Source of the DNA: Lewinellaceae bacterium
GTDB taxonomy: Bacteria > Bacteroidota > Bacteroidia > Chitinophagales > Saprospiraceae
NCBI GenBank assembly: GCA_020636075.1
Contig: JACJYO010000003.1
Span: 1 to 64,000 of the forward strand
Direction: 5' to 3'
Length of the DNA: 64,000 nt
Shown one piece after another: positions 9,198-17,876 of the stretch; the first letter of the stretch is position 1; each line of letters starts with the position of its first letter. The position numbers and the translations under genes were made by a program. The notes under the pieces were generated by a model. The model saw only the letters and a program-made list of their open reading frames with translations, searched no databases and had not been told where the DNA came from.

Positions 9198-12100
9198 ATG
9201 AAAACGAAAGTTCTGGTACTGGTACTCTTGCTAAGCACAGGCATCCTCTCCGCTCAGGAAAAAGGCGTTACCCCTGCAGGGGCGGCCCTCACGGTCGCCC
9301 AGGCCAAAAAAGGCGCCACCTACGCCGTGGTCATCGGCATCTCCGACTACCAGGACCCCGCAATTCCCGACCTCCGCTTCGCCGACCGCGATGCCACCGC
9401 CTTCGCCATCTACCTGCAAGCACCTGCCGGCGGTTCACTCCCTTCAGAAAATCTCAAGCTGCTGACCAATACAGCGGCCACCACCGCCCAGATCGCCGCG
9501 GCGCTCGAATGGCTGGTGGAAGTGAGTAAAGAGGGCGACCAGGCCATCATCTACTTCTCCGGGCACGGTGATGTGGAAACCAAGACCATGTTTCAGCTGG
9601 GCTACCTGCTCAGTTGGGACTCCCCGGCCCGGACCTATGTGGCAGGCGCTTTCCCCCTGTCCTACCTGCAGGCCATCGTGTCGACCCTGGCGCTGCAGAA
9701 CAAAGCGCAGGTCGTCCTTATCACCGATGCCTGCCGGGCCGGCAAACTGGCGGGCACTGCCGTTGGGGGGCCGCAGATCACCAATGCCAACCTGACAAAA
9801 CAGTTTGCCAACGAGGTCAAGATACTCTCCTGCCAGCCCGATGAGTTTTCCATCGAAGGCGAGCAATGGGGTGGCGGCCGCGGTGTGTTTTCCTACCACC
9901 TCGTGGACGGCTTGTACGGACTGGCCGACGCCAGCAGCGACGGGCAGGTCAATCTTTTTGAGATCGGCCGCTACCTCGAAGACAAGGTGTCCAAAGAAGC
10001 CTCTCCGCACAGCCAGTTCCCCATGACCGCAGGCAGCAAGAACACCCTGTTGGCACAGGTGGACGCCGGGGCACTCGCGCTGCTGAAGGAACAGCGGTCT
10101 AAAGAAACACCGGTGCTGACCACCATCGATCCCAAAGGCTTTGAGGATATGCTGCTGGCCGGCATCGACAGCAACTGGCAGCAGAAATACCGGCAGTTTA
10201 CGGCTGCTGTAGCGGCCGGGCAATTGCTCGATGCGCCCTCGGGCCAGTCCTCTGCCTATGATCTTTACCTCGAACTTTCCAGGGTCGAAGCGCTCCAGCG
10301 CCTCCACGGCACCATGCAGCGCAACCTCGCCGCTGCCCTGCAGGACGATGCCCAGCAGGCCGTGAATGCCTACCTCGCCGCCAACCCTACCGAGTTGGCA
10401 AACCGGTATGCCAAAGAAGCCGACTACGGGCGCTACCCGAGGTACCTGGAGAAAGCGGCGGAGATACTGGGCGAACAGAATTTCTACTACCCCTACGTAA
10501 TGGCCAAGCTGCGCTACTTCGAAGGCCTGCAGATCCGGCTTGATGCTGATAACAACCAGAAAAGCGCCACCTATCAACAGGCTATCGACAAACAAGTTGA
10601 GGCATTGAAATACCAGGAATTTGCGCCTTTCATTTTGAATGAGCTGGGCGTACTGCATACCCGATTAAAGCGGGATAAAAAAGCGTTCGAATACTACGAA
10701 AAGGCCATTGATCTAGCCCCTGAATGGGGCTTACCCTATATCAATTACAGTGTCGGGCTGTTTTATACCGGTCAGATCGAGAAAGCCATTGATTATGGTG
10801 AAAAGGCCCTGGTGCGTATGCCGGATTATCCCCAGGTATACAATTTCCTGGCCTGGATTTGCGCCAATGACTGGAGCTGGCTGGACAAAACTAACTGGGA
10901 CAGAAAAGGCGTGGAACTGCGCAGCGATTTTCGCTTTGCCTATGACGATTATGCCGACGCTTTCCAGCGGGAAGCGCGGTATAAACGATCGGTGGAATTG
11001 TTGGAAAAGGCGGTTTTGATTGATTCCAATAATGTCACGCTGTTGTACAACCTCGGCTTTGTATACAAAGAAAAAAACAGAGGGTTCAGGGTAGAATCCG
11101 AACTCAACCGCGCGATTTTCCTGCTGAAAAAGGCCGCTCAACTGGAGCCGGAGGACCACCTGATTTACGCTGCAATGGGTTTGACCTATTTAATAGCAAA
11201 TAAATACGAGCCGGGTATTGAAGCGCAATGGAAAGCGATTGAACTGTCAAAAATACACGACAGCAACTACATGGTCGCGGTGAACTATTTGTTGTTGGCC
11301 AATATATATCATGAATGGGGTAAACCCGATACCGCACTGGAGTACTTTAAAATGGCCATGAAATCCCATGCCGGTTACGAAAACCCTTATTATAACTCGG
11401 CTTTTATATACGCTGATAAAGGTGATTGGCAGCAGGCAGAATGGCATATCCTCAAAGCTATACAACTAGCCCCCAATGCCGCCTTGAGTATGTATGGTGC
11501 TGCTGAAATACTTAGCCGGCTGAACCGATATGAAGATGCCCAATGGTTCTGCCAAAAGGCGATCGAAAGGAATCCGGATTATACCCAAGCTAAAGTCTTA
11601 TTGCTATACCTGTATCAAGAAACAGGCGGCTATGCAAAAGCGCTCGCATGGCTTCAAGAGATGATGTCGCGTGAACCCATGAACCCGAATGTCTATGCCA
11701 ACGCCGGCGTCCTGGCATACCAGAATAAACAAGCCGGCAAAGCAAAACAATATTTTGATAAGGCAGTAGAATTGGCTACCGACCCTTTAACTCCAAACGA
11801 GATTGCCTATTTCTGCATAAAACACAGCGAATTTGAATGGGCTGAATCCTATTTGCATGCTGCTTTTTCAATGGATTCAACGTATTGCAACAACTATGAT
11901 AACCTGGCAATGCTTTATGCACTAAGCCATCGTCAGGAAGAAATACAGCCCCTGCTCGACAAAGGCGTAGCCCTGCAGCCTAATGCTCGTTTGAAGGGCA
12001 TTTTGATGACTCGAAAAAGCTTTTTTGCTTATTTGGCTGGCCAACCTGATGCGTTTGTGCAATATGCCCAGGCAGCCGAAGTGATCGAACCCGCGTATCA

Positions 12101-13346
12101 AGGGCTTGATTTTTTTTCCAAAAAGCTGGCGGAAAAAGACTATCCAACCGTGCATGTTGTTTTAGCTGAAATCATCAAAATGTTTCCTAATGATCGACTG
12201 GTCAATTATTTAAACTGTGCTACTCAGCTGCATCTTCAAAAACCGGAAGCCGCCCTCCAATCCCTGGACAAAGCCTTTGAATTGGGAATACCGTTTCAAT
12301 TGGTGACCGCCAACCCGGAACTTGAACCGCTACGCCAATTAGCGGACTATCAGAAAATCATACGCCGGCATTTCCCCGAAAAATTCGACGACCTGGATAC
12401 ATTCCCGTCTTCGGAACCGGAAGGGAAATATTTTCCGGAAAACTGCGTATTGCTCGCCAAATTTTACGAAACACAGGGCGAATATGAGCGGGCGAAATTC
12501 CTCTATGAAAGGGCCATTTCCCTAAAACCGGATACCCTGAGCAATAAACTAGCCATGAGCGTGGCAAAAGCCTGTCTGCAATTGGGCAAGTATGAAGAAG
12601 CAAAGGCTATTTGCCCCGAAGAATTTGAACCGGATGATGCGGAGCAACACCTGCCTATCGGTAAATTGTATTACCAATTAGGCCGGCCAGATAAAGCGGA
12701 AGCACATTTTGCAGCCTATGTCCAAAAAGTGAGCCGGAGCAACAGGGCACAGCAGGTTGCCTGGTTTTATCACCAACACGGTGAACATGGTTTGGCAGAG
12801 CGATATTTAATGGCAGCCCTGGAAATCAACCCTTCCTTCCATGGCCCGTATTATGATCTGGGCTGGCTGCACTTTACATGCGGCGATGCGGCAAAAGCAA
12901 TCCAGGCCATGGAAGAAGGCATCCGGGCATTCCCAAACGAATTTGATCTCAAAGGCATCAAAGCAATGATCCAGGCGCTTTCCGATCCTTCCGCACAACC
13001 CGGAAAAGCCTTCGAAACACTCGAAGCGGAGCGGCCGGATATGGCACAGGTCGGTGCCTGCCTGAATTTGATGCGGGCAAAAAAATATGAGGAAGCGACC
13101 GCTGCTTACCAAACCATTACCAGGGAGATTAAAGATTGGTGGGTCGCCCGCCTGCTCCGGGTCGCTTATGTCCGCATGCTCATCGCCAAAGGGGATTTGG
13201 ACGCCGCTATGGATGTGATTGGCGGAGATACCTGGGCCTTTAGTTATCCGCTTCTAAATAGAGATGCCGCACTGGCGCCCCTGCGGGAAACGGCGCGGTT
13301 TGGAGCTTTTGTGCAAAAACGTTTCCCCGAAAAAACAATGGACTAA
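9198..13346 (+). CDS. Secreted caspase-like (C14) protein with very long TPR region
   Basis: At 1382 residues this is the largest member of the array and resembles the truncated first gene in layout. It has a signal peptide (MKTKVLVLVLLLSTGILSAQ) and a linker whose DNA contains the perfect 12-bp palindrome CCCCTGCAGGGG. The caspase-like domain (about 40-290) has His123 in SGHGD, Cys179 in TDACRAG and an EF-hand-like loop, DASSDGQVNLFE. The helical module with AAALQDDAQQ is followed by about 1000 residues of TPRs, with a TPR-end module containing NPELEPLR near 1040 and a second one at the C-terminus. The double ending suggests two fused TPR arrays. It lies 13 bp before the next short paralog, repeating the long-short order seen at 3-6422. 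Confidence 0.92.
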   Translation: MKTKVLVLVLLLSTGILSAQEKGVTPAGAALTVAQAKKGATYAVVIGISDYQDPAIPDLRFADRDATAFAIYLQAPAGGSLPSENLKLLTNTAATTAQIAAALEWLVEVSKEGDQAIIYFSGHGDVETKTMFQLGYLLSWDSPARTYVAGAFPLSYLQAIVSTLALQNKAQVVLITDACRAGKLAGTAVGGPQITNANLTKQFANEVKILSCQPDEFSIEGEQWGGGRGVFSYHLVDGLYGLADASSDGQVNLFEIGRYLEDKVSKEASPHSQFPMTAGSKNTLLAQVDAGALALLKEQRSKETPVLTTIDPKGFEDMLLAGIDSNWQQKYRQFTAAVAAGQLLDAPSGQSSAYDLYLELSRVEALQRLHGTMQRNLAAALQDDAQQAVNAYLAANPTELANRYAKEADYGRYPRYLEKAAEILGEQNFYYPYVMAKLRYFEGLQIRLDADNNQKSATYQQAIDKQVEALKYQEFAPFILNELGVLHTRLKRDKKAFEYYEKAIDLAPEWGLPYINYSVGLFYTGQIEKAIDYGEKALVRMPDYPQVYNFLAWICANDWSWLDKTNWDRKGVELRSDFRFAYDDYADAFQREARYKRSVELLEKAVLIDSNNVTLLYNLGFVYKEKNRGFRVESELNRAIFLLKKAAQLEPEDHLIYAAMGLTYLIANKYEPGIEAQWKAIELSKIHDSNYMVAVNYLLLANIYHEWGKPDTALEYFKMAMKSHAGYENPYYNSAFIYADKGDWQQAEWHILKAIQLAPNAALSMYGAAEILSRLNRYEDAQWFCQKAIERNPDYTQAKVLLLYLYQETGGYAKALAWLQEMMSREPMNPNVYANAGVLAYQNKQAGKAKQYFDKAVELATDPLTPNEIAYFCIKHSEFEWAESYLHAAFSMDSTYCNNYDNLAMLYALSHRQEEIQPLLDKGVALQPNARLKGILMTRKSFFAYLAGQPDAFVQYAQAAEVIEPAYQGLDFFSKKLAEKDYPTVHVVLAEIIKMFPNDRLVNYLNCATQLHLQKPEAALQSLDKAFELGIPFQLVTANPELEPLRQLADYQKIIRRHFPEKFDDLDTFPSSEPEGKYFPENCVLLAKFYETQGEYERAKFLYERAISLKPDTLSNKLAMSVAKACLQLGKYEEAKAICPEEFEPDDAEQHLPIGKLYYQLGRPDKAEAHFAAYVQKVSRSNRAQQVAWFYHQHGEHGLAERYLMAALEINPSFHGPYYDLGWLHFTCGDAAKAIQAMEEGIRAFPNEFDLKGIKAMIQALSDPSAQPGKAFETLEAERPDMAQVGACLNLMRAKKYEEATAAYQTITREIKDWWVARLLRVAYVRMLIAKGDLDAAMDVIGGDTWAFSYPLLNRDAALAPLRETARFGAFVQKRFPEKTMD

Positions 13347-13359
13347 AAACCCGATTCCT

Positions 13360-15801
13360 ATGAAATACTGGATAACCTTAATCGCCCTGTGTATATCTGT
13401 GATAGTCTTTGCCCAGGAACGCCCCACCTCCGATAAATCTACAGCGGGCTCGCCCGCCATAGGCTTGCCGGAGGCGGGCAAAGGCGTTGCTCCTGTCGCT
13501 AATCTGCAATCCGTAATCCGCAATCCGCAATCAACCAGGGCCGTGGTCATCGGCATCTCCGACTACCAGGACCCCAACATCCCCGACCTGCGTTTTGCCG
13601 ACAAGGACGCCGAAGCCTTCGCCAACTTCCTGCGCTCGCCGGCCGGAGGCTCGCTCGATGAAGACCACCTCAAGCTGCTGACCAACAGTGCAGCCACGTT
13701 AGGACAGTTCGCTGCCACTTTAGACTGGCTTTTGGAGGTCAGCAAAGAAGGCGATCTCGTGATCCTCTACTTCTCCGGCCATGGCGATGTGGAGAAAAAA
13801 ACCATCACCCAGCCGGGCTACCTGCTCTGCTGGGATGCCCCCTCCCACATCTACCTGGGCGGCGGTGCGCTGGCGTTGCCAATGTTCCAGGATGTCGTGA
13901 CCACCCTGTCCGCGCAGAACAAAGCGAAGGTTGTTGTTATCACCGATGCCTGCCGCGCCGGCAAGCTGGCGGGCAGCAGCGTGGGTGGCACTCAAATTAC
14001 GGGCGCCAACCTGGCCAGACAGTACGCGAACGAAATCAAAATTCTCTCCTGCCAGCCCGACGAATACAGCATCGAAGGCGAACAATGGGGCGGTGGCCGG
14101 GGAGCGTTCTCCTACAACCTTGTAGACGCGCTTTACGGCATGGCTGATGCCAACAACGACCTTTCCGTCACCCTGAAGGAAGTGGGCCGCTACCTCGAAG
14201 ACCGTGTAAGCGCCGAGGTAGCTCCGGTGCCCCAGAATCCTAAGGTTATCGGCAACCCGACTGAGCAACTGGCCACCGTGGATGCCAATCTCCTGGCCGA
14301 CCTGCGCTCCGGCCGCATCAACCAACAACTCCTGCTCTCCCCCGTCGAGACCCGGGGTATAGAAGACGATGTACTGGCTGGTGTAGACTCCAACATGCGG
14401 GAGCTGTACCGTTTGTTCGAAAAAGCGTTGGAGGAAAAAGTGCTGCTCATCCCCAATGCCGGCGACCCGGCTTCCGCCTGCGCAGAAGCCTACTTCCAGC
14501 GACTGATGGCGGAGCCCAAAATCGCCCGCCTGCACTCCACTATTACCCGCAACTACGCTGCCGCACTTCAAGACGATGCCCAACAGACCCTGAACCGGTG
14601 GCTGCAAACCAACCAGGATGTTGCCCTTGCAGCAGATAACAACACTCAACGTTTGCCCATTAAGGTGTTCACGGAAAAGGTCAGGTCGTACCCACGCTGC
14701 CTGGAACGGGCGGCGGAACTGCTGGGAAAAGGGCACTACATGTATGCTGCCCTGAAAGCCCGGCAGTACTTTTTCGAAGGCTATCTGCTGGCCAATTCCG
14801 ACCGGAACCCCAACAAGGAACTGGGCAAACGGGCCCTGGCGCTTTTCCGCCAGTCGCTCGATTGGCAGCCGGAGCAGCCGCATATTTATTGGCAGATAGG
14901 CAAAGTATATGGCTACAATTTCATGCAACCCGATTCGGCGGAATATTACACACAGCGCGCCATTCAATTGTATCCCGCCTGGTTGTCGCCCTATACCAGT
15001 ATAGTTTTTTTGTTTTCACAAAAATTCAAACTATTCGACCGGGCAAAACCCTATTTGGAGCAAGCCCTTCAATTGGATTCCAATTCAACAGATGTCTTGC
15101 TTAAATGGGGCCTTTATCTCAACTACCAGAGAGAATTTGATGAGGCCGAAAAAATATTCAAAAAAGCCATTCAACTGGATCCTGAATATTCCACACTGTA
15201 CAATAACCTGGGCAAAAATTACAATGAGGCCGGCCGCTATGCAGAGGCAGAACAGGTACTTAAAAAAGCCCTTCAGCTGGATTCGACTTACGTCCAGGCG
15301 TATTTCAATCTGGGGCGGAATTATTTAAGAACCCGGCGCTATGCCGAAGCAGAGCAGCAGTTCAAAAAAGCCATTGAAGTCGATTCAAACTATGTTTATA
15401 CCTATGAGGACCTGGCGATTGTTTACGATAAAACCCGACGCTATACCGAAGCGGAACAACAATTAAAAAAAGCCATTCAACTGGATTCGACCGCCTGGTC
15501 ATTCAACAGACTTGGTCTGATTTACTTTAACAGCGACCAATTCGCCAAGGCGGAACAGCAATTCAAAATAGCCAGTCAACTCGATTCGACCTATACCATG
15601 CCGATCTACAATTTGGCCTGTCTGGCCAGTTATCAGCATAAAGTTGAAGAAGCTTACGAATGGCTTGAACAAGCATTGGACAAGGGCTATAGCGATTATG
15701 ATTTCATGCAGACCGACACGGACCTCCCCCCGCTGCGGGCACAGACGGAGCGCTGGGAAGCCTTGATGAAAAAATATTTTCCGGAGCAATATAAAAACTA
15801 G
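13360..15801 (+). CDS. Secreted caspase-like (C14) protein with TPR repeats, short form
   Basis: The frame is open from 13264, but the ATG at 13360 gives a signal peptide (MKYWITLIALCISVIVFAQ) and avoids overlapping the preceding gene, so 813 residues are called. The linker is unusually long (about 20-60) and is encoded by a palindrome (13452-13479) plus a tandem AATCCGC/AATCCGT repeat (13501-13531) also found between genes at 29.3 kb. The caspase-like domain carries His141 in SGHGD, Cys198 in TDACRAG and an EF-hand-like loop, DANNDLSVTLKE. The shared helical module follows, then at least six regular TPRs (about 540-770) and the tail LMKKYFPEQYKN. It is probably co-transcribed with the long paralog 13 bp upstream. 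Confidence 0.92.
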   Translation: MKYWITLIALCISVIVFAQERPTSDKSTAGSPAIGLPEAGKGVAPVANLQSVIRNPQSTRAVVIGISDYQDPNIPDLRFADKDAEAFANFLRSPAGGSLDEDHLKLLTNSAATLGQFAATLDWLLEVSKEGDLVILYFSGHGDVEKKTITQPGYLLCWDAPSHIYLGGGALALPMFQDVVTTLSAQNKAKVVVITDACRAGKLAGSSVGGTQITGANLARQYANEIKILSCQPDEYSIEGEQWGGGRGAFSYNLVDALYGMADANNDLSVTLKEVGRYLEDRVSAEVAPVPQNPKVIGNPTEQLATVDANLLADLRSGRINQQLLLSPVETRGIEDDVLAGVDSNMRELYRLFEKALEEKVLLIPNAGDPASACAEAYFQRLMAEPKIARLHSTITRNYAAALQDDAQQTLNRWLQTNQDVALAADNNTQRLPIKVFTEKVRSYPRCLERAAELLGKGHYMYAALKARQYFFEGYLLANSDRNPNKELGKRALALFRQSLDWQPEQPHIYWQIGKVYGYNFMQPDSAEYYTQRAIQLYPAWLSPYTSIVFLFSQKFKLFDRAKPYLEQALQLDSNSTDVLLKWGLYLNYQREFDEAEKIFKKAIQLDPEYSTLYNNLGKNYNEAGRYAEAEQVLKKALQLDSTYVQAYFNLGRNYLRTRRYAEAEQQFKKAIEVDSNYVYTYEDLAIVYDKTRRYTEAEQQLKKAIQLDSTAWSFNRLGLIYFNSDQFAKAEQQFKIASQLDSTYTMPIYNLACLASYQHKVEEAYEWLEQALDKGYSDYDFMQTDTDLPPLRAQTERWEALMKKYFPEQYKN

Positions 15802-15975
15802 AAGCAAGTCAAATGCTGGCGGGCATTGTTTGCTGATGTCGAGGCCATCCGCCCGGGCACACGGCTACAGTTCCGGCAACTGATAACCTTCTCCAAATTC
15901 CCGCATTAACTACCAACACTGCAACCAATTCAACAGTGTACAACAAGTCATTTTGAAACTACAAAACCCACCGCC

Positions 15976-16302
15976 ATGACAACTTCTCGTTTTTGCCTGC
16001 CCATAGCCCTTTTCTGCCTTGCTTTGTTTGCTGTTTCCTGCCAAAAAGAAGCCCTGACAGAACCCACGCTGCCTGCGAAGCTTCAGCGCATTGAACAGTC
16101 CGATGAGTTGTCGACCAACAAGCGCATCAAACCGAATACCAGCAAGAACACAGGCTCCGGCGTAATGACCGATCCCTATTCAGATGAACTTCCCAACAGC
16201 AGTGCCGATATACGCTTTAAACGCAATAACACCGGCGTATCTGCCGATCCCCATTCCGAAGAACTTCCCAACAGCTATGGCGATATACGGCCAAAACTGT
16301 AA
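15976..16302 (+). CDS. Small lipoprotein with a duplicated C-terminal motif
   Basis: The 108-residue product has a lipoprotein signal peptide with lipobox FAVSC (Cys22), so it is probably anchored in a membrane. The C-terminal half contains two near-identical units, DPYSDELPNSSADIR and DPHSEELPNSYGDIR, separated by a basic stretch. I recognise no family. It lies directly after the active caspase genes and before a strong terminator, so it may be the last gene of that transcription unit or a separate one. Its function is unknown. Confidence 0.7.
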   Translation: MTTSRFCLPIALFCLALFAVSCQKEALTEPTLPAKLQRIEQSDELSTNKRIKPNTSKNTGSGVMTDPYSDELPNSSADIRFKRNNTGVSADPHSEELPNSYGDIRPKL

Positions 16303-16366
16303 GGACGACTAAGCGGTTTACGCTTCATGCCTGGATAACAAAAAGGTTGCTTTCACAACAAACAAT

Positions 16367-16398
16367 AGCCGCCCCGGATTGACCGGGGTGGCTGTTTT
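16367..16398 (+). terminator. Intrinsic terminator after the small lipoprotein gene
   Basis: AGCCGCCCCGG pairs with CCGGGGTGGCT around a 5-nt loop with one G-T pair, and GTTTT follows. It separates the active caspase genes from the Cys-rich/pseudo-caspase genes. Confidence 0.85.
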
Positions 16399-16532
16399 CG
16401 GCGGCGAATATCAATTGAATTGTTTCTTTGAATACTCTTAGTGCCAAAATGCCGTACAAAAACACTTGATTTTTATACCTTACCTGCACATGCCGACTCC
16501 GGCAATTTTCTGTTTTAACTAAACTAGACTAA

Positions 16533-17126
16533 ATGAAATTACAACACATTGTTACTGGCTTTCTCAGCGGGCTGTTTTGCCTGACTACTGTCAACCTTTC
16601 GGCCCAGGGCGCTCTCCCTGCTCCACCTGCCTGCGATAAAATCATGGCAACCGCACAGGGCGATCTGCAAAAACAAGCCGATGCCAGCTGCAAAACCGAG
16701 ACCCGTTGCATAGTTTGTTCGGAGAAAAAATCGGGCGCTGTAGCCTACGTGACCCTGGTTGCCCAGCCAAAATGCAATGCGCCGGCAAACGGCGATGTTG
16801 CAGCAGCAGCTATCACCGATCGAAAAAAACAGGTGGGCGTTGCTACGACAACCAATACCCGGCCGGAATTGCCCAACTTTGACATTCTCCTACAGCGTTG
16901 CGAAGACGGTTCCGGCGCCGACCTGAAGCCCTTCATCCCGGGCGATGCAGCGCAGTGCAACAAAGAGCGGTACAGTTACCTGTGGGAAATCGACGGTGGT
17001 AAAGGCGGTCACGCGGCCGACTTGAAATGTGCTTGCGGCAAAGTTGCCAAACTTACGGTCACGGATAGCCAAACCGGACTCAGCCAAACCAAGCAAGTTG
17101 CCTTATTGCCTTGCGGCAAAAATTAA
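16533..17126 (+). CDS. Secreted cysteine-rich protein (paralog A)
   Basis: The 197-residue protein has a signal peptide ending near NLSAQ. The mature part has about ten cysteines, including CKTETRCIVC and a C-terminal CACGK. The pattern SYLWEID...CACGKVAKLTVTD resembles one Ig/PKD-like beta strand pair, but I do not recognise a family. The next gene encodes a clear paralog with the same cysteine layout, so the two probably arose by duplication. Both lie immediately upstream of the pseudo-caspase. Disulfide-stabilised export is inferred; the role is unknown. Confidence 0.75.
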   Translation: MKLQHIVTGFLSGLFCLTTVNLSAQGALPAPPACDKIMATAQGDLQKQADASCKTETRCIVCSEKKSGAVAYVTLVAQPKCNAPANGDVAAAAITDRKKQVGVATTTNTRPELPNFDILLQRCEDGSGADLKPFIPGDAAQCNKERYSYLWEIDGGKGGHAADLKCACGKVAKLTVTDSQTGLSQTKQVALLPCGKN

Positions 17127-17215
17127 CACCGTTCCTGCCCGGCAATGTCTGGTCGCAGGGCGGGTTTTGCTACACCAAATCAACTTTTTCGCCACACTTC
17201 CAAACTATATTTCAA

Positions 17216-17854
17216 ATGAAAAATGTTCGCATTCCCTTTTTTTGCACTGTAGTTGCTCTTGCCCTGTTTGCACAAATTCTTAGCGCACAAACAACCACCC
17301 CCGCAAAGACTCCGGATGCTCCACCAGACCGGTCGCAAACAATGACCGCCGCAAGTGCCGACCAAATAGCGCCATACTGCGATGAATTGTTGCCCAAAGT
17401 GCTTGAACAAATGCAAATAGAAGCCGAATCCAACTGCAAAACGGTTTCAAACTGCATACTCTGCCGCGACCGCAAAGTGGATGCCGATTTGTACATCACC
17501 CTGTTTGCCCAGCCCAATAGCCAGAAATGCAAGCGCGCTGTGACGGATATTGCCTACAAACTGGAAAAAAAACAACGTGTGCCCGATTTCACCTTTGAAG
17601 TGTTACAATCCACGTGTATCAAATCAGGTGTCAGTCTTGAGCTCAGTTTCCCCGATCGCAATATTGAAACCTCCAAGTACAGCTTCGCCTGGGAGGTGGA
17701 TGGTAAACCTGCCGGTACGCAAATGCAGGTCAATTGTGTTTGTGGAAAAACAGCCTCTGTAACGGTTACCGAAAAAGCGACGCGGCGAAAAGTGGTAAAA
17801 ACCATGCGGCTTCAGGAAGCTTGTGGAGGGCCTACAAAACCTGTTAAGGAATAA
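17216..17854 (+). CDS. Secreted cysteine-rich protein (paralog B)
   Basis: The frame opens at 17111, but the ATG at 17216 starts a typical signal peptide (MKNVRIPFFCTVVALALF...LSAQ), giving 212 residues. The cysteine pattern matches the preceding gene: NCKTVSNCILC in the middle, and SFAWEVDG followed by CVCGKTASVTVTE near the end. No known domain is recognised. It is separated by 22 bp from the pseudo-caspase gene, so the three genes from 16533 to 19775 probably form one transcription unit. A structural or partner role with the caspase-like proteins is only a guess from position. Confidence 0.75.
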   Translation: MKNVRIPFFCTVVALALFAQILSAQTTTPAKTPDAPPDRSQTMTAASADQIAPYCDELLPKVLEQMQIEAESNCKTVSNCILCRDRKVDADLYITLFAQPNSQKCKRAVTDIAYKLEKKQRVPDFTFEVLQSTCIKSGVSLELSFPDRNIETSKYSFAWEVDGKPAGTQMQVNCVCGKTASVTVTEKATRRKVVKTMRLQEACGGPTKPVKE

Positions 17855-17876
17855 TATTGTCAACAGGTGATTTCCT

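Noticed and set aside
3..15801. Caspase array as an abortive-infection phage defence system
   Set aside because: The proteins have signal peptides and no sensor, nuclease or CRISPR partner nearby, so a cytoplasmic suicide role is unlikely.
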